64,000 nucleotides of DNA, taken from Escarpia spicata (taxonomy: Eukaryota > Annelida > Polychaeta > Sabellida > Siboglinidae). Below the pieces are notes generated by a model, which ran no database searches, was not told the DNA's origin, and was given only the letters and a program-made list of their open reading frames with translations. The number at the start of each line of letters is the position of its first letter. Positions within the stretch are counted from its first letter, which is position 1. The stretch lies in the NCBI GenBank assembly GCA_963995525.1, contig OZ023212.1, forward strand, positions 15,284,143-15,348,142, written 5' to 3'. The position numbers were made by a program, and so were the translations under genes. Shown here in pieces: positions 9,407 to 20,088 of this stretch.

Positions 9407-11088
9407 GTACTTATAATGGGATATGGCCGTACGCCTTCTAAAATGAGTAACATCCTTATTGCACACAAGAATCCGTGCGACGCACAAATCTGCCGAGGGT
9501 AAAAACTAGTTATAGTATTAAGTCACGTAAAACAATCTTGTCACCAAAAAGACACCGATGATGATCAGCGAATATGATAAAAATGTCCTTATAATCACAC
9601 ACTAATAAACGAAACAACGAAACAACGCAACAATCGTGTCGCAACTGCACACCAAAGAATCACTTACGATCAGTCCGGCGAGACGGCTCTGGTGGTCTTT
9701 TCTCAATTAACTTGCCGGCGGATTATCTTCGACGGGCTGCCGCGAATGCAATACGGAACAATTCGCTCACGTCGCTCAATCGTCGATTTATATCCACGCT
9801 TCGACTGCCGCAATCCGCACACTAACGATCGGCGCGAATGTCGTCCAATCAGATGCGAGTTCGCCGTTACTGCGGATCACCGCCCACCATTCCAACGGCC
9901 ACCACAAGCGGCTATGGCGTTTTCTTTTATCTCGCTATAAACCCACTTCGTCCGTTTCCATCCCCGCGGTGGCCGAGTGAAAGATAAAAGGCCCGTGTTT
10001 CGCCAAAAATAGGTATTCTGTGAACGCAGTGGCGTTATTGTGGTGACGTAGTGTGTTCCTCTTGCAATGAGGGACCCAACTCGCCACTTTCAGAAGTCGC
10101 ATGTGTCTGTGCCGCTGAGATGGGAATTTCTTCAGAAAAACTCTGTCACGGATACACACAAGATATTGCCATGACATACACTGATACAACGTCTAGTACG
10201 AACAATTGAAATACTATCTTAAAACGTGTATAACTATATCGTTAAAGTATAATATAATTGACTTATTATTACCATAAGTAAAAAAATATAATTTACTCAT
10301 ATGGGATAAGTGCGAGTTAGACTATATGAATCGAAATCAAGCATGGTTGGACTGTCGATAAGCCAAACATTGATTGTATATGTGCATATGGAGCATTTAG
10401 CGTTGGTCGCTAACCTGATTTAATATTGTTAAATTGTTTTCCTTCTGCGTGTGTCCCTGCTTGATGGTCAGGTGCAATACTGTTGGACCCCTCGTTCTGT
10501 TCGTTTTCCATTCTTTCTATTCGCATGCGGTTTCCCTCTTGCCATCTTTCTTCGTTCTTCAATCTTCTCAAATTCATATTCACGCAGTCCTTCAACATCT
10601 ACTGAAGTATTCACGTTTTCCTGCGACCTTAGTCTTTTCAGCCTTTGTTCTCTTCGCTATTTTGCCTACACCAAATGTAGAAATGTAACGTGAATATATA
10701 AACGGTGACGTATTTGGTAGAACAACGTCACGATGTGTTGACGTCATCAACGTGTAAGTTCTTTGTTTGTTTTCTTATGGGCTCAGCGACCGCTTCCGGT
10801 TCCGGTGGACATATTAATATCAAAGACTGTAAATCAGAAGACGGCCCATTTGCGTGAACACGTGTAACAGACGCGGTCGCAGCGACGGTAGACGTTATCT
10901 TTCCATAAGCGTTGATACTTTGTAATTCTTAATTCATGTTTACGAAATATATGATGTAGCTGTTGATTAAATGTATATTCTGGACTAATGCGTAGACAGC
11001 GATATTGATAGATTGATGCGCGAGTGAACGGATTTTGCAAAAGCTTCTGTTTGTGAACATATTTCCTGCCGCCTGAAATGCATGTTAT
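9407..11088. other. Gene-free stretch
   Basis: An open frame at 9692-9940 lies in a GC-richer patch followed by TATAAACCC at 9936, but has no domain or signal. CCGCGGTGGCCGAGTG at about 9964 resembles a tRNA A-box without the rest of a tRNA. Other open frames (9935-10189, 10410-10693) overlap on both strands. A TTGACGTCATC site at about 10737 is CRE-like. Confidence 0.4.
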
Positions 11089-11425
11089 GTGAAGCGCAGT
11101 GGTGCAGTGTCTAGAGCATCGGACTCTCGACCGAGAGACCCGTTCGAATCCTACGCTGGCGTGTCGAACCTCGGGCAGGTTCGTTCACTCTACGACTATG
11201 TTCCTTCAGTTCACTCAGCAGTAAGAATGAGTACCTGGCTATATACGGTGGTGGTTGTTTGTCTACGAATATTCTTCGCGCATTATATGCAGCGTGGTCG
11301 AATGCTTCCCATAGAAATCGAGATTGTGTTCGATTGAACATGTCTGCCAGAGAGTAAAATGTAAAGCGCTTTGAGCAGTCCTGAGGACTGGATACTGCGC
11401 TGTATAAGAACTCACCTTTACTAAA
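11089..11425 (+). mobile_element. tRNA-derived SINE, near full length
   Basis: The best copy of the SINE in this window. A tRNA-like head (about 11094-11164) carries an A-box region (GTGGTGCAGTGTCTAGAG) and a B-box GTTCGAATCC at 11142-11151, as expected for an internal RNA polymerase III promoter. The body runs to GTCTGCCAGAGAGTAAAATG. The tail AAAGCGCTTTGAGCAGTCC then TGA then GGACTG forms an inner hairpin, and AGCGC pairs with GCGCT before TATAAGAACTCACCTTTA. It encodes no protein, so it must depend on a LINE; its tail resembles that of the L2-like LINE at 31670-32225. I cannot assign it to a named SINE superfamily. Confidence 0.85.
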
Positions 11426-13060
11426 TGTAATTTTAATAACTATTACTACTACTAATAATAATAAAATTACTTCATTAGCGCCAATATCTTCGGACAGTCA
11501 AAGCTCAGTGGAGCAACAAAACCAAAGGATTAAGCGTTCTCATAATCGTGTACATAGCAAAAGTAATCAACATATGGACTAACTGCTAAGAAAATAAGGA
11601 GGGTATGCAGTATTTAAAAAGGTTTTTAGATGATGGCATAATGAAACTATATTTCTGTCAGGGAGAGAGCTCTACACAGGTGGTGTTGCGACCGAGACGG
11701 CTCGAACTCCAGCGTTCGTTTTAACTATGGGAACACAAAGTAGATTCGAACCAGCAGCAACTCAGTTATCGCTCGGCCATTGCATTTCACGCCCAACACG
11801 AGTTTTATACAATAATAATTGTAATTATTGTTTTTTATTATTATTCCGTGGTTTGGACGAACCACGATAAACAATACTCTACACTAAGTATACAATACCC
11901 GCTAATAAAATTAAATCCGTCACTATGCGAGTCGACGTTATAATGTTTATGGCACGCAATGCTTTGAAGGGACATGTAGTAAGAAACTGCATTAGTATTC
12001 AAGTAGAACGAAATGTGTAATGTTTTGTTCCAGCATGTTTTGACTTATTTATTGCCATACCTACTTCACGTAATAATGATTGGTTTATATACAGGAGGGC
12101 AACATCCGATTGGGTATTTATATATTTCAGCGGCAACAAACTATAATGAAACTACATTGTGATATGTTACTTCAAAATACTTTATTGTACATACCCAGTC
12201 TACCCATGGCAAAAATTTCAGCAAAATTGAATGTCACTCTCAAAGGGAAATGCACTTGCGCATAGTCGTGACGACTCTTTGCTACATTTTAGGGTCCACC
12301 ATCACAAACAGAGAATCAAAATGTTGCCATTCCAATCGTTCACATATTCTGAATTCATTCGCATTTTCTAGCACTGTGTTGGGGACGTCGCGCGACCAAA
12401 TCAATATCGACTTTGCTGCGTGCGAATCGATCAGGAATCGTATCGCTGCGAAGGTCCTGGAATAAGTGTTTTGTGTAAAGGGAAACTGGCTTATGTGAAC
12501 TAGATACTAAATAGTATTTAGACTCACAACTGTGTACCAAAACTATATGAAATATTCTAACTTTCTACTAGCAAGTTACGATTGAAACTTACAACTGTTT
12601 CTGTGAAATCTGTTTTGGGATGTGTACGAAGGAAATCAAAGTCGTACTTGTCCATATCAACGAAGCTACAGCCGAATGCGTCCAGCGGAACCGGAAAAGG
12701 TCGCAGCGCATTTCGGGGAACTATCAAAACGGATACAGTTATGACGTCAACACATGACGTGACGTTGCTCTACCTATCACGTCGCTTAGCTATTAGTAAA
12801 CATTGGACAACATATCCACGACCATTGCGACATTCCTGCTGCTCGACGTGACAGCGTGAGATGACATTTGATTACGGGAAGGTCATGCAAGATGCGTGAT
12901 AGACATCAAACCTCTATCCCGGTTGCGTAGTGATTATTGTTGGCTCTTACACGGCATCTTTTATTTACAAAATGGAGTGGGCACGGCCCACCCGCTGCTA
13001 TAAATAAAACGGAGAAATCTGGAAATAGGCTACACCTTTGACACGCTGTTAGAAATTGCT
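11426..13060. other. Gene-free AT-rich stretch
   Basis: Short AT-rich simple patches (TAATAA runs near 11450 and 11830) and overlapping short open frames only. GC-richer sequence at 12650-12850 has TGACGTCA (12739-12746) and CACATGACGTGACGTTG, but no gene feature. Confidence 0.4.
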
Positions 13061-13079
13061 GCGTTGAATGACGCGGAAT

Positions 13080-13560
13080 ATAGCATCAACACAAACACCA
13101 GTAACAGTAGGCACTCTAGTATTAAAAATAGATCAGTGCCGTTTGTTTACATTTCCTGGCGAATTTGTAGAGCGTATTGAGTCTTCCAGATATTTAGGAG
13201 CACCGATAAAGCCACTGGAAGGGTGTATCGCGGACACATCATCACGATTTAGCTATGGTCAGGCCAGCACACGCCGTTTAATGTGAAAAAGCACGACCAT
13301 CACAACGAAACGAAGATCCTACTTATAAGAACAGCTGTACTTCCAACTGTTATTTATTGTTATGAACGTTGTTCTTTAAATACAGCAACGGGAAAAAGGA
13401 TTTCATTGATACGAAGTGCTAGCGCAAAATCTTGCAAATACCGTCTACAGACCAATCAAGTCAGCCACAAACAAAGAGGTTCCTTAAAAATGACAGAAGA
13501 TAAACATGAAGACCTGTCGAGATTTGTAAAGGTGCAAGAATGACTTTGATGACTTATGCC
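13080..13560 (+). mobile_element. RTE-like LINE fragment (3' part of reverse transcriptase)
   Basis: Two plus-strand frames, joined by a frameshift near 13285, read like the region after the polymerase core in RTE-like LINEs. Landmarks are IESSRYLGAPI and GGCIAD-like GCIADTSSR, then ILLIRTAVLPTVIYCYERCSLN, which resembles the usual YGSECW block. Stops and shifts make it a pseudogene. The order matches the region of the relic at 17510-18985 but the sequences differ. Confidence 0.65.
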
Positions 13561-14360
13561 TTTTTTATATTTTACTCCTGAATGCAATTACAAATATTAA
13601 TGACATGATGACATTTAAAGGATTGTTTTAAGTTTAATTACTAACATTTGTGAGGCTGTCGTTTGTCTACTCTGTGTTGGTCAATGCATTTAAATGTGTA
13701 AATTGGCCACAATGGTTGGATTTTACTTAGAAACACAAATGTTGGGGCCCCCCTCTGTAGCTTTTTCCTGTGCGATTTCCTAACGATTTTACTTTCTGGA
13801 TAAAGAATGAGCAAGGTAATGTTCAAATGCGCGGTCATAAATACGCATGACATAATATATTCAGAGAACAAAACAACATTCATAGCTATTAAACTATTTT
13901 AATATTGCCTTAGTTTTTCAATGAAAAAGCTTATTGGTGTCAAAACATGCACGGCTAGCTGCAATTACCTATCCAATTCGTCTCGTGTGTAACATGTTTA
14001 TGTTCAGCATTTAGTTATAATTATGTTACTCTCTTGAGCATCTATCGTACACCTAACACAGAGCAAGTACATTTAACAGGGGAACACTGTGTATAACATT
14101 TATAATGACATTTGATATAAGGTCAACATATAAATACACGAATCTAACTAATAAGCTTAATTGATGAACAATTGCCATATTCTCTCCCATATAACTTGAC
14201 TATAATCTCCATATAAGTATGCTACTGTCATGAGCATGGACCGTATGAGCAACATAATGCATTTCAGCATAGCGCATAGTAATTACAATGAACGCTTCCG
14301 TGGTGCAAGATCAACATATGTACACATGGATATGTAGAGCCCAAACATAATGTTCCTATA
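13561..14360. other. Gene-free stretch
   Basis: AT-rich sequence with no array, RNA gene or supportable coding region; the 80-codon minus frame at 13641-13883 is unremarkable. Confidence 0.4.
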
Positions 14361-14608
14361 GCAGACCTGTTCAATCAAATACTATCGAGACTTCTTTGGG
14401 AAGCATTCAGCCAAGCTGCAGTTAATGCATGAAGACTATTCGTACACAACTATCCATCACTGTCTATAGCCATGTACTCAGTCATATAGCTGAGGCGAAC
14501 TGGAGCAACGTAGAGTGAACGAGCTTGCCCAAGGTACGATACGGCAGCACAGGTTTCGAAATCGAGTTCTCCCTATTGATAGTCCAGTGCCATTGCGCTT
14601 CACACAAA
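14361..14608 (-). mobile_element. SINE copy lacking its tail
   Basis: The minus strand matches the 11089-11425 SINE from the tRNA-like head (about 14608, GAAGCGCAATGGCACTGGAC) through the body to ATAGTATTTGATTGAACAGG at about 14361, where the tail with its stem-loop is missing. The head has diverged but the B-box region is still recognisable. Confidence 0.7.
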
Positions 14609-14769
14609 AACGTTATTGATGTAAAATCGATGTATTACGTACTAATTAATAGAACATACACAGCAATTCCGACTAAATGTCTTTTTTGAAACTAGAACCA
14701 GCGTCTGAATGTCATGAAATCATTCAACCTTAAAATTAAAAAAAATCTAAGACATAAAACTCCCTAGTA

Positions 14770-15100
14770 TATTACCAAGATTAGTTTGAGTTTGTTCTCT
14801 CCTTCGACAAATGTATGACTACTTATCGTCCATCTACTACCCTGTGCCACGACATTGACTACATGCAGGGAAAACTCAAGGTTTTTCTTGCGACATGGGC
14901 ACCTTTCCAAAGTGCAGTATGTAATATACGGATTTTGTGCGACAAGACTGGAGACAGACAGGTCTGTCATGACGGGAAGAAGATAACCTTTGCTCGTCTT
15001 CCATCCCCAACCTATTTGTCTCAAGTAGCTTTCACACATCCACTCCTGCACTTGCTGGTACACCCGCATGCTGTGATAGCGTGCTGCTGAACATGTCGGA
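14770..15100 (-). pseudogene. Relic of a multicopy Cys-rich protein family
   Basis: The minus frame contains AARYHSMRVYQQVQEWM, then GWGWKTSKGYLLPVMTD, then a stretch with CTLERCPCRKKNLEFS. This matches, from memory, the C-terminal block of a large uncharacterised protein family of lophotrochozoans and cnidarians: a His-Arg helix, a WGWK motif, then a CxC-CRK cysteine-rich tail. Several of the usual cysteines are missing (for example FS where CS is expected), so it is probably decayed. A related relic lies at 55915-56885. The family's function is unknown to me; its scatter suggests it travels with a transposon. Confidence 0.5.
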
Positions 15101-15125
15101 AGTAAGGTCTTTGGGTGAATGTGCG

Positions 15126-15210
15126 AACATGTGAAGCATGCTAACATGTGAAGCATGTTAAAATGTGAAGCATGTTAAAATGTGAAGCATGTTAAAATGT
15201 GAAGCATGAA
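15126..15210. repeat. Five-copy 17-bp tandem repeat
   Basis: Five units of AAAATGTGAAGCATGTT in exact 17-bp register, with only one to three differences between units, which suggests a recent expansion. Confidence 0.9.
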
Positions 15211-15649
15211 CACAGAGGAGGACAACCAGGTGTGAGTCACCCCGCCAGAACAGTGTTAACCGTCGTTGCAGACTTGACTGCAGTCTGCAAAATCACCTGA
15301 TCTGTATCACCCTGGACAGGTTTTGTTTGACATCCTGTGCTACAAGTATTCCTTCAACAAACATTTGAAATTGTGCTTGTTGTTTTGGTTTGCAAGGAAG
15401 ACACACTTATTTGCCGTAATTCTCATATGACTGGTGAACGTAACGTCCGCATCAGCTTTCCCTCCCATTCGTCTCTTATCTGTGCGTGTGGTTAGTTTAG
15501 TGGATGGATTGGGCCATCCATCAAAATTAGAATTATCAAATTTCCGATACTCGAAACAAGTATGATAGCAGTGAATGAGATGGCAGCGAGACATGAAATT
15601 AGGACGTATTGTGTAATTAATCTTATTACTTGGATATTTGTAATGTTGG
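15211..15649. other. Gene-free stretch
   Basis: No supportable coding region; the minus open frame at 15340-15738 runs into the following 15-bp repeat and has no domain. Confidence 0.35.
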
Positions 15650-16085
15650 TTACCCGTAGTCATGTGTCCAGTAGTCATATTGCAAATAGTCATATCAGCA
15701 GTACTCACGTCACACTTAGATACCAACATTAATTTCATCAGTAGTTATGTACACAGTAAATATGTTACTAGAAGTCATATCGACAGCAGTCGCTAATCAC
15801 GACACGGGTATAATTGTCACAAGTAGTGCTTTAACCAGTACTCAAGTCTCCAGTAGTCATGTCACCTGAAGGCGTGTGTCCAGTAGTCATTTCACAAATA
15901 GTCATTTCACCAGTAATAATGTATCCAGTAGTCATATCACCAATAGTAAAACACCCACTAGTCATTTCACCAGTAATCATGTGACCAGTAGTCGTATCAT
16001 TAATAGTCATGTCTCCAGTAGTAACACATCAGAGATCATGCCTCCAATAGTCATATTACAAATAGTCATACCACCGGTAGGCAAT
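15650..16085. repeat. Degenerate 15-bp tandem repeat (CCAGTAGTCATNTCA)
   Basis: Units of CCAGTAGTCATATCA and variants follow one another in 15-bp register, clearest at 15880-16085 (about 14 units), with a more decayed part at 15650-15880. Because 15 is a multiple of three, the plus strand stays open (15876-16226) as a Ser/Thr/Asn/His-rich frame. I regard that frame as a by-product. Confidence 0.8.
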
Positions 16086-17107
16086 TCTTGTCAGGTTGTA
16101 TGTGACTATCTAACACAGCAGTTTGATCACGAGGATTTTGATGATCCGAACATGAATGGCGCTTGTCACAGCATGTCTAGATTTGCCGTAGGCTGTCTGC
16201 ATAAATGCCACGGCTTTAGTTACTAGTGGAATTTAACATGGGTGTATATATGGGATATGTTGATTCCTAGTTTTGCGTCACTTCCCCAATTTTCATCGCT
16301 GTAGACTTTTGATATGTTTTTTTTATAGATAACTTCAATGTAACCAAAAAAACAGTTGAAATTGCTTCTGTTGCAATTTGTTCTAGGTTCGACCATAAAA
16401 GTCCTGGACTATAATATTGTTCTTGTTTATAACGTCAGTCTACTTCAGGCATTGTGTAATCGATACATTATTCAAAATGACGCTAAAATAGCTGAGACCT
16501 CTGTTTGTGTTATATGTCGACAAAACCAACAGCCCCACTTTGCACAAAATCTCGCCCTGATACCATGTCTCGCGCTACCTCAAAGAGGTTACATCATGGT
16601 TTCTGGGCGGGGCTAGACATTTCGCAGTCAAGGCCTTCCAATAATGTTTCGATGTAGACTATACTTATGGATGCAATAATGACATTTTATCTAATAGTAA
16701 ATAATTTCAAGTAATATTTTGATACAATGAAGGTAGGTCAAGTGACAAATGTAACATTAGGTGAAACTCCGTTAAATGAGACCTTATTGTGTTGCATATG
16801 TATACTGGCCATATAATAATTGATACTTTGTGTGATGAAGCTGTTATGAAAGCTAAACAAGGGAGCCTCTATGCCAGGTCCAATAGGCTACTTCGGAAAT
16901 TTTTGTTTTGTTCAGAGCAAGTAAAAAATGAGTTATTCACCTGTTATTTAAATAATGTGTATTTACATGTTATGGATTATATTTAAAACGTTTTCATTGC
17001 AGCGTTTCACTATATCGTACAATAATGCATTCAAGGTTTACATAACCTACCTATTAGATGCATTGCAAGTCTGATGTTTGCAACAGCGGTTGTTGAAAAT
17101 GGCACCA

Positions 17108-17108
<1 letters not shown>
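16086..17108. other. Gene-free stretch
   Basis: Short open frames at 16356-16616 and 16789-16986 (plus) lack recognisable features. No RNA gene or array. Confidence 0.35.

Positions 17109-17140
<32 letters not shown>
17109..17140. repeat. (TA)n microsatellite
   Basis: About 16 uninterrupted TA dinucleotides. Confidence 0.95.
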
Positions 17141-17145
<5 letters not shown>

Positions 17146-17224
17146 CACATTTACAGTTTAATGAGCAGGTTATCAAACTCCACTAATAAATTTTTAATTG
17201 TTCAGTGTACAGTGATGTATATAC

Positions 17225-17308
17225 TAGTTTAGGCCAAAAATATCAAAACATTACATCAGGGGTACCTAAATTTTACAAGCTGTCATCCATGCTTTATCTA
17301 TGACCTTC
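17225..17308 (+). repeat. Left copy of an inverted repeat pair
   Basis: This matches the reverse complement of 19975-20073. Shared blocks are TAGGCC-AAAAT-TC-AAAA, then AGGGGTACCTAAAT-TTACAAG, then TGTCA-CCATG, then TGACCT. The pair encloses the LINE relic, the 31-bp array and the sequence between. It could be the terminal inverted repeats of a DNA element or two separate insertions. Confidence 0.5.
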
Positions 17309-17509
17309 ACCGGCTCTCTCTCCCTTTCTCTCTCTTGCAATCATTCGTTGTCGAGTAAATATCCGAGTCATAATGAAGATGATGATGATAATATTTAGTT
17401 ATATCTGATGAGTTCGTCAGTGACTGAACAGGCTAATTCGAGATTGGCTGATCCAACCACACACGTCACACACATGTGTTTGCATAGCAGCAGCGGTAAT
17501 AGTTGTTCA

Positions 17510-18985
17510 TGTTTGTTTTCATTTGGTCTTTGCAACGTTTCTGTTGCCCCCCGGTAGCACGTTTGCCGGTGGAAAGTTGGGAATACAGTTAGTAATTACT
17601 TTGGGACTCGGGTGACTGGCATGCGCTTGACATGCCCAGCCTATCACAGCCGAGTTTTTATTAGGCGGGCCTCAATGCTGGTAGTTCATGCATGTTCAAG
17701 AATGCTAGCATTGGTCATTCGGTCTTGCCAGCAGACTCCCAGAATAGCTCTGAGTGTGCGCTGTTGAAACTGTTAAAAGGCTCTGATGTGGCGACAATAC
17801 ACAGCCCATGTTTCACTGCCATACATCAATGTGGACAGCACACCAGCTTTGTACACCAGGATCTTAGTGGATGCCCTAAGTCCATGTTCTGAGAAGATAC
17901 GGCGTCTTAGTCTTCCATAAGCAGCACAGGCACACTTTATCCTATACTGAATTTGCGCACCGATGTTTGCTGGCTGGACTGGACAGATTGCTTCCCAGGT
18001 ACGCGAAATGGTCAACATTATCAGGAGCAGGGCCTTCTATGATAATGTTCGGTGGTGGTGTTGTGGCTGGTGATTGTGCCGGTTGATATATAATTTTTGT
18101 CTTTGTTGCATTGACTGAGAGTCCGAAGAACTGATATACGTCTACAAGGGCATCAAGCGTGTTCTGGAGATCTTGGGCTGAGTGAACGACAACTACACGG
18201 TTGTTCACGTACTGAAGATCAACAATGGTTACTGTTTTCACTTTCGATCTAGCTCTGAGGCGGCTTAGCTTAAACAGGCCACCATCGGCACGATACATGA
18301 TATCCACTCCCTTGGCTACGTCGATGTTTGTTTGTGATAAAAAGGCAGCCAGAAATATAGAAAAGAGTGTCGGTGCAATTACGCAGCCCTGTTTCACATC
18401 AGTCATGATGTCAAACGGTTCCGATTTATCACCGTCGTGCAAGACACATCCTTTCATATTTTCGTGTAGTTGTCGCGTAACAGAGACACATTTAGGAGTA
18501 CATCCAAGACGGGCAAGGCAACCCCGTAAAGCATCTCTGTTCACAGAGTCAAATTCTTTAATTAGATCAATAAAGACAAAGTACAGGTCACGTCTTTGTT
18601 CACGACATGTTTCCAGCACTTGCCGAGCAGCAATGTCTGCGGTGCCACGTGTGGGTCGGAAACCGCATTGCGTTTCAGGTAAGATACTCTCCGATAGTGG
18701 TTGTAGTCGTTGAGCAAGACTTTGGCAAGAAACTTTCCACCAACTGATAGCAGCAGGGAGATCCCGCGGAAGTTGCCATCCGCCTGTCTCCTTTCTTAAA
18801 GATGGTGACGACCATGGCATCCTTTAAATCCTGGGGTATAAATCTGACTCAATTGCTGAGGGGGCTAATTATGGTGAAACCAAAGGCATTATCTAGAAAG
18901 TGTGAGTTGTCATACCTGGAAACGCTGCAAAATTGTTCCCTGGTCCAGATGTTCATCTACTCAAATCATCCCACGAAAGGACAAT
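17510..18985 (-). mobile_element. RTE-like LINE relic (reverse transcriptase)
   Basis: The minus strand encodes most of a non-LTR reverse transcriptase. In order from 18985: LKDAMV..FKKGDR-like start, FRGISLL with GGKFLAKVL, then LPETQCGFRPTRGTADIA, YFVFIDLIKEFDSVNRDAL, VKQGCVIAPTLFSIFLAAFL, the polymerase box, FFGLSVNATKTKI, YLGSNLSS, LVYKAGVLSTLMYGSETW, then AGHVKRMPVTRVPK and a final STGKRA-like block near 17560. The catalytic YADD has become YVNN (plus 18200-18211), so the enzyme is dead. Frameshifts occur near 18720, 18010 and 17770. The motif style is closest to RTE-like elements; the exact clade is uncertain. Confidence 0.85.
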
Positions 18986-19261
18986 GTAAGTGTACTGTAC
19001 CACATGCTGATGCAATGTAAGTGTGCTGTACCACATGCTGATGCAATGTAAGTGTGCTGTACCACATGCTGATGCAATGTAAGTGTGCTGTACCACATGC
19101 TGATGCAATGTAAGTGTGCTGTACCACATGCTGATGCAATGTAAGTGTGCTGTACCACATGCTGATGCAATGTAAGTGTGCTGTACCACATGCTGATGCA
19201 ATGTAAGTGTGCTGTATCACATGCTGATGCAATGTAAGTGTGCTGTACCACATGCTGATGC
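18983..19261. repeat. Nine-copy 31-bp minisatellite
   Basis: Nine units of 31 bp (AATGTAAGTGTGCTGTACCA then CATGCTGATGC), almost identical; unit 1 has A for G at one site and unit 8 has T for C. It abuts the upstream end of the LINE relic. Three minus frames stay open through it (His/Thr-rich) only because of the repeat. An isolated CACATGCTGATGCAA lies at 19916-19930. Confidence 0.97.
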
Positions 19262-19974
19262 AACTTGTCAAGTAAGACTTGAATTATTATCTTAAACAAA
19301 TATTACTAATCTTCGGTGCTTTTTTGCTCATTTACAATATAAATTGCAACACAACTAAGTCGAGAACTTTGGACAAGAAATAGTAGATATATAGTCGATT
19401 GTGTTTGAAGATTGTAGTTATTAAAAATAAGAGGGTAGGTTTAGTGTTTCGATTTTGTATACAAAATATTACATTGTTTGTCAGAAATGCTAGTGTTATT
19501 TTATTTGAAAATGAACTGGGCTTGTTGGGAAATAAAACAAAATGTGTGCATTAGCCACAAATTCGATACCTTGTTATACAAAAATTAGCTATGTAACCTT
19601 GTAATTAGCACATATATTGCGGATTATGTTCTTGGGCGGCGGTTATAAAAAATAGGGGGTAGGGTTACTATTCTGTTAGATTGATTGTCAGAAAAATCTA
19701 GTGTTGTTTTATTTGGAAATGAATTGGGAAGTTTTTGGTGTAACCTTAGTTGCCATGCGTCACGTATGAAAGTAACTGTTTTGAACTAGTGTACACCGTT
19801 GGTCACGAAACCTATCTAAAATGTCAATATAATTTGGTATATTTTATGCTTTCATTTCAATTCTATCTATTGTATTGATTTACAATTTGCTGCACACACG
19901 TGCCTTGTTTTTTTACACATGCTGATGCAAAAAATCACAACAGAAAGTGTCATCCGGGCTTTTTTTTAACTGGT
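19262..19974. repeat. AT-rich region with a diverged internal duplication
   Basis: Blocks at about 19411-19510 and 19637-19735 are related: TTAT-AAAAATA-G-GGGTAGG, then ATTG-TTGTCAGAAA, then CTAGTGTT-TTTTATTTG, then AATGAA-TGGG. No coding region was seen. Confidence 0.5.
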
Positions 19975-20073
19975 AGAGGTCACAGATCAATCCTGCCATG
20001 GGTGACATCTTGTAACATTTAGGTACCCCTAACGTGATTTTTAGAGCCCTTTTGAGATTTTGGGCCTAGATTA
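19975..20073 (-). repeat. Right copy of an inverted repeat pair
   Basis: Reverse-complement partner of 17225-17308, centred on GGTACCCCTAACGTG and ending in TTGGGCCTAGA. The 49-bp satellite starts directly after it. Confidence 0.5.
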
Positions 20074-20088
20074 TACCACCTCTGGGCG

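Noticed and set aside
9964..10000. Possible tRNA (GGTGGCCGAGTG A-box-like)
   Set aside because: No B-box, no anticodon arm and no acceptor pairing follow.
18953..19299. Minus-strand frames of about 100 codons in the 31-bp array
   Set aside because: All three frames are open for the same reason: a unit of 31 bp without stops on that strand. No unique coding context.
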